DNA of 64,000 nucleotides from Thermocaproicibacter melissae (GTDB lineage: Bacteria > Bacillota > Clostridia > Oscillospirales > Acutalibacteraceae): contig NZ_CP101827.1 in the NCBI RefSeq assembly GCF_024498295.1, positions 1,244,001-1,308,000 of the forward strand. Reading direction: 5' to 3'. Position 1 is the first letter of the stretch. Every line of letters begins with the position of its first letter. Below are positions 27,243 through 35,444 of the stretch, piece by piece. The notes beneath the pieces were generated by a model. That model was not told the DNA's origin and did no database searches. It saw only the letters and a list, made by a program, of their open reading frames with translations. The position numbers and the translations under genes were made by a program.

Positions 27243-27346
27243 ATTTGAAACCTCCTGAAGTTAACACACGAGATATTGTTATCACTCTTGTCTATTTTAG
27301 CCTTACCCGGCAGAAAAGTAAAGGGCAGGTTTTATTTTATACCAAA

Positions 27347-27388
27347 AGAAAAAAGATCTCCCCGAAAAGTGAGGAGATCTTTTCATTA
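27347..27388 (-). terminator. Terminator of the ABC exporter operon
   Basis: An 11-bp stem, AAAAGATCTCC / GGAGATCTTTT, followed on the minus strand by a T-rich tail. Confidence 0.85.
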
Positions 27389-27391
27389 TAA

Positions 27392-29179
27392 TTATGCAGT
27401 TTGTTCCGAAAGGCCCGCATACTGCGACATGTATAGCTGGTAGTAATATCCGCGTTTTGCCATGAGCTCCTCATGGCTTCCGCTTTCCACAATGCGTCCT
27501 CCGTCAATATAGAGGATGCGCGTACAGCTGCGGATGGTGGAAAGCCGGTGCGCCACGATGAAGGAGGTTCGCCCTTTGAGCAGCGTCTCGATGCCCTGCT
27601 GCACCAGCTTTTCCGTTGCCGAGTCGATGGACGAAGTTGCTTCGTCGAGAACAAGGATTTTCGGGTCTGCAAGCAGGGTACGCGCAAAAGCAATGAGCTG
27701 CTTCTGCCCCTGCGACAGCCCGCCGCCGCGTTCCTGCACCACCGTTTCAAAGCCGTCCTTCATGCGCAGGATGAATTCGTCGGCATGCAAAGCCGCGGCT
27801 GCCCGACGAACTTCTTCATCGGTAGCATCGGGTTTGCCGTAACGGATATTATCGGCGATCGTCCCCGAAAAGATGAAACTGTCCTGCAGCATGATTCCCA
27901 TTTGGCTGCGCAGAGAACGCAAGGTGACGTCCATCACATTGTGGCCGTCAATCAGCACTTCGCCGTCTTCGATATTGTAGAATCGGCTCAGGAGGTTTAC
28001 GATGGTGGTTTTGCCCGCGCCGGTTGGGCCGACAAGCGCAATGCTTTCGCCCGGCGCCGCGGAGAGGCAAATGTCGCGCAGAACCGGCCTGCCCTCTTCG
28101 TAAGCGAAATTGACATGGCGAAACTCCACATTTCCCTTTACCGGCGGAAGTTCTGTCGCATTCGGGCGATCACAGACCGCCACGGGTTCGTTCATCGTTT
28201 CAAAGATGCGTTCGAGGTAAGCCACCGCATTGATAAAGTTGTTGTAAATGTTGCCGAGGTTGATAATCGGCTGCCAGAATTTCGAGGCATAGGTTCCCAT
28301 GGAAAGCAGCACGCCGAACGACGCCATCGGGTTCATCCAGTAGGCACCGGCTATGTAGACTAAGGAGAAAATAATCTGCGAAATCGTTTCGACCGAAACG
28401 CCCACCGTGTTGGAAATGTAAATGGCATGCATCCATTTGTGGTAGCGGCGGTCAAGCAGAACATTCAGCTTTTGCATGTTGTCCTCTTGGCGGTTAAACA
28501 ACTGCGTAACCCTTGCGCCGTCGATAGACTCCTGAATGTAGGCGTTCATGTTGGAGTTCGTGTTGGAAACATCCTGCCACGCGCGGTGCTGGTGCGGCTT
28601 CAGAATCCAGATGAACGCCGCCACCACCGGCAGACCCGCGACGGTAACACTTGCAAGTGGCGTGCTCACGCGGAACATATAGAAAACGATGAAGATGATA
28701 TTGATAATCTCAATGATGAAGTTGAGCAGGCCGTTCGACATGACGTCGGAAACATTGTTGACGTACTGCACGACACGCACGAGGATTTTGCCCTGCGGTC
28801 GGTCATCATAATAGGAAAATGGCAGTTCCTGAAGATGATGGAACAGGTCTGTGCGGATGTCGAAAATGATGTTCTGCCCGACTTTTGCAACAATAACGGT
28901 TCTCAGCGCATTGAATCCGACATTCAGCAGAATCGTGCCGGCCAGTAGGGCGCAAAGCACAAGCAGATAGTGCATATCCTTTTGAGGAATGGCCTCATCA
29001 ATGGCCTTCTGTATCAACAAGGGGCCGGCAAGGCCAACCACGCTGCCGATGCCGCTCAGAAGCAGCGCCCCTGCCATCGGCCACTTGTAACGCCCGATAT
29101 ATTTAGCGCACATTTTTAGCGAGTTGACGTTAAAGGACTCCTTGAGTTCTTCATCGACGTCATAGCGATTACGCGCCAA
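27392..29179 (-). CDS. ABC exporter subunit with catalytically complete ATPase site
   Basis: One half of a heterodimeric type IV ABC exporter (BmrCD / TM287-288 type). The 595-residue protein has six membrane helices, then an ATPase domain with Walker A GPTGAGKTT, signature LSQGQKQ, Walker B LVLDEATSS with the catalytic Glu, and a switch His (VAHRLST). It overlaps the upstream gene by 11 nt, so the two are translated together. Substrates of such pairs are usually drugs or lipids; none can be deduced here. Confidence 0.94.
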   Translation of the reverse strand: MARNRYDVDEELKESFNVNSLKMCAKYIGRYKWPMAGALLLSGIGSVVGLAGPLLIQKAIDEAIPQKDMHYLLVLCALLAGTILLNVGFNALRTVIVAKVGQNIIFDIRTDLFHHLQELPFSYYDDRPQGKILVRVVQYVNNVSDVMSNGLLNFIIEIINIIFIVFYMFRVSTPLASVTVAGLPVVAAFIWILKPHQHRAWQDVSNTNSNMNAYIQESIDGARVTQLFNRQEDNMQKLNVLLDRRYHKWMHAIYISNTVGVSVETISQIIFSLVYIAGAYWMNPMASFGVLLSMGTYASKFWQPIINLGNIYNNFINAVAYLERIFETMNEPVAVCDRPNATELPPVKGNVEFRHVNFAYEEGRPVLRDICLSAAPGESIALVGPTGAGKTTIVNLLSRFYNIEDGEVLIDGHNVMDVTLRSLRSQMGIMLQDSFIFSGTIADNIRYGKPDATDEEVRRAAAALHADEFILRMKDGFETVVQERGGGLSQGQKQLIAFARTLLADPKILVLDEATSSIDSATEKLVQQGIETLLKGRTSFIVAHRLSTIRSCTRILYIDGGRIVESGSHEELMAKRGYYYQLYMSQYAGLSEQTA

Positions 29180-30917
29180 GGTGCACCGCCTCCTGTTCCA
29201 TGCCGTTCTGCAGTGCCCAAATGCTGCTGTAATAGCCCCGGTGCTTCAGCAGCTGTTCATGGGTTCCCTTTTCAATGATGCGGCCGCGGTCAAGCACAAG
29301 GATGCAGTCCGCATTCATAACGGATGAAATCTTCTGCGCCACGATAATCTTGGTGCACGGGAAGTCCAGATGGCGCAGCTGCTCCTGGATATACTTCTCC
29401 GTTTCCGTGTCCAGCGCCGAAGTGGTGTCGTCAAGAATCAGCACTGAGGGGCGCATGGCGATGGCGCGCGCCAAGGCAAGGCGCTGTCTCTGGCCGCCGG
29501 AAAGGCCGACGCCGCGCTCGCCGATCAGCGTCTCGTAGCCGTCCGGCAGCTTTGCGGAAAACTCGTCCGCCGCCGCCATCTTCATATACTTGACCGCTTC
29601 CTCCTGCGACAAGTTCGGGTTTCCGTAACAGACATTCTTAAGCACCGTCTCGGAGAACAGGAACACCTCCTGCGTTGCCATCCCTACGGCGGAGCGCAGC
29701 GAGTGAAGCGTGTAGTCCTGCACGTTCTTTCCGTCGAGCAGGACCTCCCCCTCCGAAACATCGTAAATCCGGTCAATCAGGTTGACGAGCGTTGTCTTTC
29801 CGGAGCCTGTCGTCCCCATAATTCCGAGCGTAGAACCGGCGGGAATATGGAAACTCACATGGTCAAGCAAGGTAGTGCCGCCAATGCGGCAAGAAACATT
29901 TTTGAATTCCACGTCGCCCTTAACGCGCTCTTTCGGTTCGGTTGCAAGCTTGTGGTCAACAATCGAGGGCTGCGCGTAAAAAATCTCAATGACCATTCTG
30001 CAGGAAGCGAAGAAACGCTCCACATCGTTAATCAGCATGCCGAGGTTTCTCAGCGGGTTTGCAAGTGCCCAAGTGAGCGAAGAAAATGCCATCAAACCGC
30101 CGGCCGTCAGCGAGCCGTTCATCATAAAGATGCCGCCCACGAGCAGCGAAGTAACCGTAAGGGACTGGGAAAGCAGCTCAATCAGCGGCGTGAATTTTAC
30201 GCCGACGTAGGTAGCCTCCAGGTTCTTCTTGCGGAACTCCTCGTTGCAACGGCGGAACTTTTCTTCTTCCTCCGGCTCGCGCGCGAACGCCTTCACCACG
30301 CGGTTGCCCGCGATATTCTCCTGCGCTACGGTGTTGAGGTTGGAAAGTTTCGCACGCAGCTCAACGAACATCGGCCTGATCTTTTTCGAGAAAAAATAGG
30401 TGATAACCGCAATAAAAGGCGTGATGGCCGCCATGCACAGAGTCAGCGGAACGTTTACCGTGCACAGGTAAGCAATCGTCACACTGAACAGCACGACGGA
30501 GTCGACAATATTGTAGGAAATCCATGCGCAGAAATGGCGCACAAGGTCAAGGTCGCTGGTGATTCGCGTCATCAGGTCGCCGGTGCGGATTCTCCCGTAA
30601 AAGCGGTAGTCCTGTTCTTCAATGACGCGGTACATCCGCTTGCGGACATCGTCGAGCATTTGCTGACTGTTGTGCTCCAGGCAGATAATCATGACATAGC
30701 GCAAACCGAGGCGAACCACCTGAACAACTAACATAGCTCCAAGAATCGGCAGCAGCAAATCTGTTTTGCGGGGTGTAATGACTTCGTCAATTAATTTTTG
30801 GGACAACATGGGGTTAATTACCTGCATGGCAGACGTCAAGGCCGAAAGAATCAGGCCGATGATGAAAAGATGCCGTTTCTTGCCCATGTACTTCCAAAGC
30901 CACTTCAGTTCAAACAT
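29169..30917 (-). CDS. ABC exporter subunit with degenerate ATPase site
   Basis: The partner of the gene downstream (582 residues). Its Walker A (GTTGSGKTT) and signature (LSGGQRQR) are intact. However, the catalytic Glu after Walker B is Asp (LILDDTTSA) and the switch His is Gln (VAQKIS). The paired arrangement, one degenerate and one canonical site, defines heterodimeric exporters. The start is ATG at 30917, preceded by GAGGTGG. A divergent AraC gene probably regulates the pair. Confidence 0.94.
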   Translation of the reverse strand: MFELKWLWKYMGKKRHLFIIGLILSALTSAMQVINPMLSQKLIDEVITPRKTDLLLPILGAMLVVQVVRLGLRYVMIICLEHNSQQMLDDVRKRMYRVIEEQDYRFYGRIRTGDLMTRITSDLDLVRHFCAWISYNIVDSVVLFSVTIAYLCTVNVPLTLCMAAITPFIAVITYFFSKKIRPMFVELRAKLSNLNTVAQENIAGNRVVKAFAREPEEEEKFRRCNEEFRKKNLEATYVGVKFTPLIELLSQSLTVTSLLVGGIFMMNGSLTAGGLMAFSSLTWALANPLRNLGMLINDVERFFASCRMVIEIFYAQPSIVDHKLATEPKERVKGDVEFKNVSCRIGGTTLLDHVSFHIPAGSTLGIMGTTGSGKTTLVNLIDRIYDVSEGEVLLDGKNVQDYTLHSLRSAVGMATQEVFLFSETVLKNVCYGNPNLSQEEAVKYMKMAAADEFSAKLPDGYETLIGERGVGLSGGQRQRLALARAIAMRPSVLILDDTTSALDTETEKYIQEQLRHLDFPCTKIIVAQKISSVMNADCILVLDRGRIIEKGTHEQLLKHRGYYSSIWALQNGMEQEAVHLGA

Positions 30918-30987
30918 GGTTCCACCTCGCAAAGGATGCTGCATTCGCTAAAACATTCGGCTTATGCTTCAAACTAGGAAGATAGAA

Positions 30988-31016
30988 TTGATTTGAGTTG
31001 TTGAGAGCATTATAAT
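30988..31016 (+). promoter_or_regulatory. Promoter of the AraC-type regulator gene
   Basis: TTGATT, 17 bp, then TATAAT, about 85 bp before the start. Overlapping A/T-rich -10-like boxes on the minus strand probably serve the ABC operon. Confidence 0.68.
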
Positions 31017-31099
31017 TAGATATTATAGAAATATGACGAAATAAGTCGTGCCAATGATAGCAAATTAAGTGACAAATATTGCCTGAAAGCGTGTTCATT

Positions 31100-31936
31100 A
31101 TGGTTCCAAGCATGTATGAACTGTACCGGGACAGCGGGCGCTACCCCGTTTACTGGGAATTTGACGGACCTCAGTGTCTGCCTCACTTTCACAACAGCCT
31201 TGAATTCACCCTCACGCTGGAAGGGTGCACAGAGGCCATGTTTTGCGGAAAATCTGTGCTGTTGCAGCCGGGGGACCTTTTTCTCGTTTCCGGTCTTACC
31301 GCTCACGGCTACAAGCGGGGCAACCGTTCGCATGTCATTATGCTCATTGTCCCGATGGAATTCATTCCGCTTTACGCGCCGATGTTTTCCCGCAAGGTTT
31401 TTGCCAGCGTAAAAACCTCTAAGAAATCCGTGACCGATGAGGTGCTACACTGTTTACGGCGTCTTCTCGCAATCGGACAATGCGACGAAAGCAGCGAAAA
31501 CCTTGTACGCAGCTACATCTATGTCATTCTCGGCCTGCTCATCCGCGAGGTTGGGCTTGTTGACGCTTCCGACGAAAAAGCGCTTTCGCAAAGCGTGCTT
31601 CTTTACTTGCAGAACAACTGCCTCTCCAAAATTACACTCGAAGATCTTTCCCGACGCTTCGGTTACAGCAAATACCGTTTTTCGCGGACATTCAACCAAA
31701 GCGTCGGCTGTTCCTTAACACAATATGTGGGTGCGCTCCGTGCACGGCATGCCGCAAACCTACTGCGCGAAACCGACCTGCCGCTCATCGAAATTTGCAT
31801 GAATTCCGGCTTTGACAGCCTGCGGACCTTTTACCGCAGTTTCAAAAACACATTCGGAATCACGCCCACACAATACCGCAAGCGCGTCGAAAAAGCTGTC
31901 TCCGATTCCCTCAATCCTCCGAAATCTCATACATAA
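31100..31936 (+). CDS. AraC-family regulator, probably of the ABC exporter
   Basis: A transcription factor of about 278 residues. The N-terminal cupin-like sensor contains LPHFHNSLEFTLTLEG. The C-terminal double helix-turn-helix runs from ITLEDLSRRFGYS to SGFDSLRTFYRSFKNTFG and TPTQYR. No good ribosome-binding site is visible: ATG at 31100, TTG at 31079 and ATG at 31112 are all possible. It is divergent from the ABC pair, which suggests that it controls it. Confidence 0.85.
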   Translation: MVPSMYELYRDSGRYPVYWEFDGPQCLPHFHNSLEFTLTLEGCTEAMFCGKSVLLQPGDLFLVSGLTAHGYKRGNRSHVIMLIVPMEFIPLYAPMFSRKVFASVKTSKKSVTDEVLHCLRRLLAIGQCDESSENLVRSYIYVILGLLIREVGLVDASDEKALSQSVLLYLQNNCLSKITLEDLSRRFGYSKYRFSRTFNQSVGCSLTQYVGALRARHAANLLRETDLPLIEICMNSGFDSLRTFYRSFKNTFGITPTQYRKRVEKAVSDSLNPPKSHT

Positions 31937-32211
31937 TACTGCAGAACACGCAGCAGCCGGCGGCGCGCTTTTGCAAGATGCCTGCTCACCGTGGCGGGGC
32001 TAAGGCCAAGCTGGGCGGCAATCTGCCGCTGGCTCATTCCCTTACCGTAAAGCAGCTCCACACATTCCCGCTGCCGGGGTGTAAGTTCCTTGTTCACCGC
32101 CCCTTTCAACGCGCGAAGCAACAGCTTTCGTCTCACATCCTCCTCTTCCCGCTCGTTCGCGGCTATATAGTTCTCCAACAGATCCAGACTTAGAATTCTG
32201 CCGTTTTTCAT
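31927..32211 (-). CDS. Small sigma-70 region 4-like helix-turn-helix protein
   Basis: A 94-residue protein. A helical N-terminus is followed by a region-4-like HTH: LTPRQRECVELLYGKGMSQR then QIAAQLGLSPATVSRHLAKA. It lacks a region 2 and so cannot be a complete sigma factor; small proteins of this type occur in mobile elements and as transcription activators. AGGAG lies 6 nt before the ATG. It overlaps the preceding gene by 170 nt in another frame and the convergent AraC gene by 10 nt. Confidence 0.75.
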   Translation of the reverse strand: MKNGRILSLDLLENYIAANEREEEDVRRKLLLRALKGAVNKELTPRQRECVELLYGKGMSQRQIAAQLGLSPATVSRHLAKARRRLLRVLQYYV

Positions 32212-32410
32212 AGAATTCTCCTTTCTCCGTCAGGTATTTCCCTATTTGAAGACAATCCAAGTACATTTGATACAGAAGCGCAATCCGCCTGTAAAGAAGG
32301 ATGGACTCTTCGTCGTGCAGACCAGTAAATTGCTTGCGAAGCTTGTCCACCTTCTTTTTTAGCGCTGCCGCTTCCGCAAGATACTCCGAACCCCAAGAAA
32401 GATAATTCAT
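32042..32410 (-). CDS. Small helical protein whose frame overlaps the sigma-like gene
   Basis: An unrecognised protein. Residues 1-66 look genuinely coding: amphipathic helices rich in Leu, Lys and Glu (LKKKVDKLRKQF, LYRRIALLYQMYLDCL). AGGAGGG lies 4 nt before the ATG. The remaining 56 residues are read over the sigma-like gene in another frame and have the Gly/Arg-rich composition of an overlap product. An original stop near the next gene's start may have been lost. The pair is probably one operon. Confidence 0.55.
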   Translation of the reverse strand: MNYLSWGSEYLAEAAALKKKVDKLRKQFTGLHDEESILLYRRIALLYQMYLDCLQIGKYLTEKGEFYEKRQNSKSGSVGELYSRERAGRGGCETKAVASRVERGGEQGTYTPAAGMCGAALR

Positions 32411-32425
32411 TTTACCCTCCTATAT

Positions 32426-32438
32426 ACACAAAACGTGT
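32426..32438. promoter_or_regulatory. Operator-like palindrome, copy 1
   Basis: ACACAAAACGTGT lies just upstream of the ribosome-binding site of the minus-strand pair. It differs at two positions from copy 2, in the XRE promoter. Confidence 0.5.
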
Positions 32439-32531
32439 AGTAAACAAGTCTAGTGCACTTCCTTTTCCGTTTTCATCGCTGCAGCGAAGTTTATCTTATC
32501 ACCCTGATTTGGTAAATTCAAGGAGGTTTTA

Positions 32532-32618
32532 ATGTACTGTTCGGAATTTTGGACTGTGAATATTCTTTTTATTTTTATTTATTTTCGGTATTGCAATAAC
32601 ACGAACCGTGTCGTATAA
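32532..32618 (+). CDS. Possible 28-residue hydrophobic peptide
   Basis: An ATG reading frame of 28 codons has AAGGAGG 5 nt upstream, one of the best ribosome-binding sites in the window. The peptide starts MYCSEFW, contains a hydrophobic aromatic core (ILFIFIYF) and ends in a polar tail (RYCNNTNRVV). It could span a membrane. The 3' end overlaps the promoter of the XRE gene. A plausible promoter of its own was not found. It could be a leader peptide, a small toxin or signal, or a chance frame. Confidence 0.4.
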   Translation: MYCSEFWTVNILFIFIYFRYCNNTNRVV

Positions 32619-32619
32619 T
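32591..32619 (+). promoter_or_regulatory. Promoter of the XRE-immA operon
   Basis: TTGCAA, 17 bp, then a perfect TATAAT. A palindrome lies inside the spacer. Confidence 0.75.
32599..32611. promoter_or_regulatory. Operator-like palindrome, copy 2
   Basis: ACACGAACCGTGT, a 5-3-5 perfect inverted repeat, sits between the -35 and -10 boxes of the XRE promoter. A bound repressor would exclude RNA polymerase, so autoregulation by the XRE protein is likely. Confidence 0.58.
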
Positions 32620-32650
32620 CAATAATAGTTTGGTAAGGAGTTGTAAAGCG

Positions 32651-33001
32651 ATGAGAACAGATAAGCTAAAACAATACCGAATCGAACGCGGGCTGACACA
32701 GGCGCAGTTTGCCAGGCTTCTTGGGGTTTCAGCCTCTGCAGTTGGAATGTATGAACAGGGACGGCGCGAACCGGACGGCGATCTTCTGGCTCGCATGGCT
32801 TCTATTCTGCATTGCACCACAGATGAATTGCTCGGCGTGGAACCTCCTCATGAAGTGAATGAAGTGATTGACAATTTCACTCGCACGCTTGAAAAGCAGC
32901 CGGGGCTGATGTTCCATGGCACACCGATGAGCGACGCCGACCGGGAAAAGCTTGTGAATGCCATCCGTGTGGCGGCTGCAATTGCGGCTGGCAAGAAATA
33001 G
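32651..33001 (+). CDS. XRE-family repressor
   Basis: A 116-residue protein with an N-terminal Cro/C1-type HTH (LKQYRIERGLTQAQFARLLG, then SASAVGMYEQGRREPDGDLL). A C-terminal helical part (residues 65-116) may dimerise. AAGGAG lies 10 nt before the ATG at 32651. The immA-like gene follows after 13 nt. In ICEBs1-type and phage systems such repressors are cleaved or relieved by the paired ImmA peptidase. Confidence 0.9.
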   Translation: MRTDKLKQYRIERGLTQAQFARLLGVSASAVGMYEQGRREPDGDLLARMASILHCTTDELLGVEPPHEVNEVIDNFTRTLEKQPGLMFHGTPMSDADREKLVNAIRVAAAIAAGKK

Positions 33002-33014
33002 AGGCGGATTCTCC

Positions 33015-33461
33015 GTGAAAGAAATACGGGAGCTTGCCTGTCGCTTGGTTCAGCAGTATGCAGCAACTTCACCTTTTGAGCTGTGCGACTTGCTTGCAGT
33101 CAATGTCTTTCAATGTGAGCTCCCGGCTCAAATGGGCGGTGTTTCCTTCCAGACAGAGGAAAACAACTCTGTCATTTTGCTGAACCGGAATCTCGGCAAA
33201 ATGGAAAGGTGCTACTGCTGTGCGCATGAACTGGGCCATGTTATGCTGCACCCGAATCTGAACGCACTGAGCATTGCCGAGCACACATTTTTGTGCGTTC
33301 CGCGGTTTGAAAAAGAGGCTGACTATTTTGCTGCCTGTCTGCTGATTGAGCCGCACCTTGCCGAATGGAACGAATGCTACGAAACACTAACCGTAAATCA
33401 GATTGCCTGTCTTTCCGGCCTTCCGCTGAAAGTGGCGCAGCTTTGGGTTGCGAACCGCTGA
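33015..33461 (+). CDS. ImmA/IrrE-family metallopeptidase
   Basis: A soluble zinc peptidase of 148 residues with HELGH at 71-75 and a downstream Glu in FEKEADYFAACLL as likely third ligand. Known relatives cleave or inactivate an adjacent XRE repressor. The start is GTG at 33015, preceded by GAGGCGG; an ATG frame starting inside the XRE gene has no site. The gene directly follows its probable target. Confidence 0.88.
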   Translation: MKEIRELACRLVQQYAATSPFELCDLLAVNVFQCELPAQMGGVSFQTEENNSVILLNRNLGKMERCYCCAHELGHVMLHPNLNALSIAEHTFLCVPRFEKEADYFAACLLIEPHLAEWNECYETLTVNQIACLSGLPLKVAQLWVANR

Positions 33462-33527
33462 AATTCCGGCTGCAGCGGCAGGAAAACATGGTACAATATC
33501 ATTCTGCTGCACGAGAGGAGGATTCCG

Positions 33528-33854
33528 ATGAAAAAGAAGTGGGCAGTTCTTCCGCTTGCCGCAGCGCTCCTTTTGGCGCTATCAGGCTGCGGAAGTAAAG
33601 CGGTGTCATCCGATGGTCTCGTCGGCATCTGGAAAGACCAGAGCGGCCTGACGGAATATCAGTTTGAACCCGACGGTGAAATGAGGCTGAAAGCCCTCAC
33701 TCTCGGTTCGTTCAAAGGTACTTACCATGTAGAAGGAAACAAAATCACCCTGCGCTACCACATACTCACACAGGAGGTTAAGGATACTTACACCATAAAG
33801 GTTGACGGAGACAGTCTTTTCCTAAACCAAAGCAAATACATAAGGCGCGGATAA
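33528..33854 (+). CDS. Small lipoprotein
   Basis: A 108-residue protein with a lipoprotein signal peptide; the lipobox is LSGC with Cys21. The mature part is a small beta-rich domain (VGIWKDQSGLTEYQFEPDGE ... YHVEGNKITLRY), as in DUF5640-like or lipocalin-like proteins that resemble a stress-induced envelope lipoprotein. GAGGAGG precedes the ATG. The function is unknown. Confidence 0.82.
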   Translation: MKKKWAVLPLAAALLLALSGCGSKAVSSDGLVGIWKDQSGLTEYQFEPDGEMRLKALTLGSFKGTYHVEGNKITLRYHILTQEVKDTYTIKVDGDSLFLNQSKYIRRG

Positions 33855-33856
33855 CA

Positions 33857-33885
33857 AAACGGAGGGGGAAATTCCCCCTCCGTTC
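33857..33885. terminator. Terminator between the lipoprotein and tadA genes
   Basis: An 11-bp stem (ACGGAGGGGGA and complement, 3-nt loop) between convergent genes. The T-rich tail is on the minus strand. Confidence 0.75.
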
Positions 33886-33886
33886 G

Positions 33887-34390
33887 TTATGGATTCTCTT
33901 GCCCGGCAGATTCGGAAGCCGGGCGTCTTTTTTTTCTGAGGTTACGAAAAAACTCGGTAAGAAGCGCGGAGCACTCTGCTTCGAGGACACCGCTTACCAC
34001 CTGCGGCTTGTGATTATACGGAAGTTCAAACAGATTGACGACCGATTCGCACGAGCCCGCTTTCGGGTCCTTCGCGCCGTAAACGACGCGTGGGATGCGG
34101 GCGTTGATAATGGCGCCGGCACACATGGGGCAAGGCTCCAAAGTGACGTACAGCTCACACTCCCAAAGCCGCCAGCCTCCAAGCGCACGACATGCCGCGT
34201 CAATTGCCTCCAGCTCCGCATGACACAAAGCGTTTTTTCCTTTCTCACGCCGGTTGCGGCCGCAGGCAATCACTTCATCGCCCTTTACCACGACAGCGCC
34301 GACGGGCACCTCGCCTTCCGCCGCAGCTTCACGGGCAAGCTCCAGCGCACGGCGCATGAATTTTTCGTCGCGTTGCTCGGGTTCAGCCAT
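33887..34390 (-). CDS. tadA: tRNA-specific adenosine-34 deaminase
   Basis: It converts A34 to inosine in tRNA-Arg(ACG). The 167-residue zinc deaminase has HAE (57-59) and PCPMC (86-90). Its ATG overlaps the end of the upstream CPBP gene by 8 nt, so the two are probably translationally coupled. Confidence 0.96.
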   Translation of the reverse strand: MAEPEQRDEKFMRRALELAREAAAEGEVPVGAVVVKGDEVIACGRNRREKGKNALCHAELEAIDAACRALGGWRLWECELYVTLEPCPMCAGAIINARIPRVVYGAKDPKAGSCESVVNLFELPYNHKPQVVSGVLEAECSALLTEFFRNLRKKRRPASESAGQENP

Positions 34391-35399
34391 TCAGCATCAC
34401 CTGTACAGACGCATACGCGGCGTAAGCAGTCAGAAGCCAAAAACCCGGATTGGTAACCGCTGCACCGATTCTGCCCGACGGCGAAAGAAGCGTACCGCTC
34501 TTTTTCCCCGTGAACAGCAGACGCCGCTGCCCGAGGATGTAGAGGGAAATAAGTCCCAATGCAATAACAGTAACAATCAGAATCAGGTAAACGCCGTTTG
34601 CGGTGGCAGTTCCGTAAAAACGTTCTACCATTTCCACCGCAAAGGAAACCCCGTTGTTGATGCAGTGAATCAAAATCGAAGGGAGCAGCGAGCCGGTGCG
34701 TACAACCACGAAGCCGAGGGCAAGGCCGCTGAGGAACGCAAAGACAATTTGAATGAGATTTCCGTGGTAAAGGCCGAAAAAAAGCGCCGAAACAACAATG
34801 GCAAAGCCGTCTCCGAAGCGTTTCAAGCTTTGCAGCACAACGCCGCGAAACAGCATTTCTTCTACAATGGGTGGAATCACAATAACGGCTAACCCGTAAA
34901 GAACCAAAACACGCGGATCATTGTTCAGCGGCATATCTGGCACATCGCCGTTGAACCCATGCTTTTCCAGCTGTACGGCAACGAAGTCTGCCGGATAGTT
35001 TGCCAACAGGCAAACCATACAGCCGAATGCAACATAGATTGCGGTGTCGGAAACCGATAGTTTCGGGAACGGAAGGCCCTGCGTAAGCGGAATGCCCTGA
35101 ATCAAAAAATACAGCAAAGCCGGAATCGCGAGGCCGAGAACGTAATCAACGCAGATGAGCAAATAATACAGCACCGGCGGGATTCCTTTGAAATCCCCCT
35201 GCCCCGTTATCGTAACGCCCGAGACCTGCAAATAATTCAAACCGATTGCGGGCAGTATTCTTACCATCAACAAAATTCCAATGAACACGGTCCAAGCTGT
35301 TCGGTTCGTAGCTTTCCGAATTTCCGTGCGTTCCTGTCTTTGTGCCAACAGCCGGCGATAATAGTCGTTCTGATACGGTGCTCCGGGTGATTGATACAT
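34383..35399 (-). CDS. CPBP-family intramembrane metalloprotease
   Basis: A polytopic membrane protein of 338 residues, related to Rce1/Abi proteases. Motif 1 is EEMLFRG (the EExxxR motif), motif 2 FGLYHGN and motif 3 SILIHCINN; all His and Glu ligands are present. The substrate is unknown; in Gram-positive bacteria relatives act in bacteriocin immunity or envelope processes. AGGAG precedes the ATG at 35399. Confidence 0.9.
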   Translation of the reverse strand: MYQSPGAPYQNDYYRRLLAQRQERTEIRKATNRTAWTVFIGILLMVRILPAIGLNYLQVSGVTITGQGDFKGIPPVLYYLLICVDYVLGLAIPALLYFLIQGIPLTQGLPFPKLSVSDTAIYVAFGCMVCLLANYPADFVAVQLEKHGFNGDVPDMPLNNDPRVLVLYGLAVIVIPPIVEEMLFRGVVLQSLKRFGDGFAIVVSALFFGLYHGNLIQIVFAFLSGLALGFVVVRTGSLLPSILIHCINNGVSFAVEMVERFYGTATANGVYLILIVTVIALGLISLYILGQRRLLFTGKKSGTLLSPSGRIGAAVTNPGFWLLTAYAAYASVQVMLNG

Positions 35400-35444
35400 A
35401 AAATTACTCCTATTCTCCAATGAAAATGCAAAATCCCCCGGAGG

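Noticed and set aside
32490-32518. TTTATC-N17-TAAATT as promoter of the 28-residue ORF
   Set aside because: The -10-like box ends directly at the ribosome-binding site, so a transcript starting there would lack it.
31927-33461. The regulatory island as part of a prophage or integrative element
   Set aside because: No integrase, relaxase, structural genes or attachment repeats are visible; XRE/ImmA and sigma-like genes alone do not prove it.
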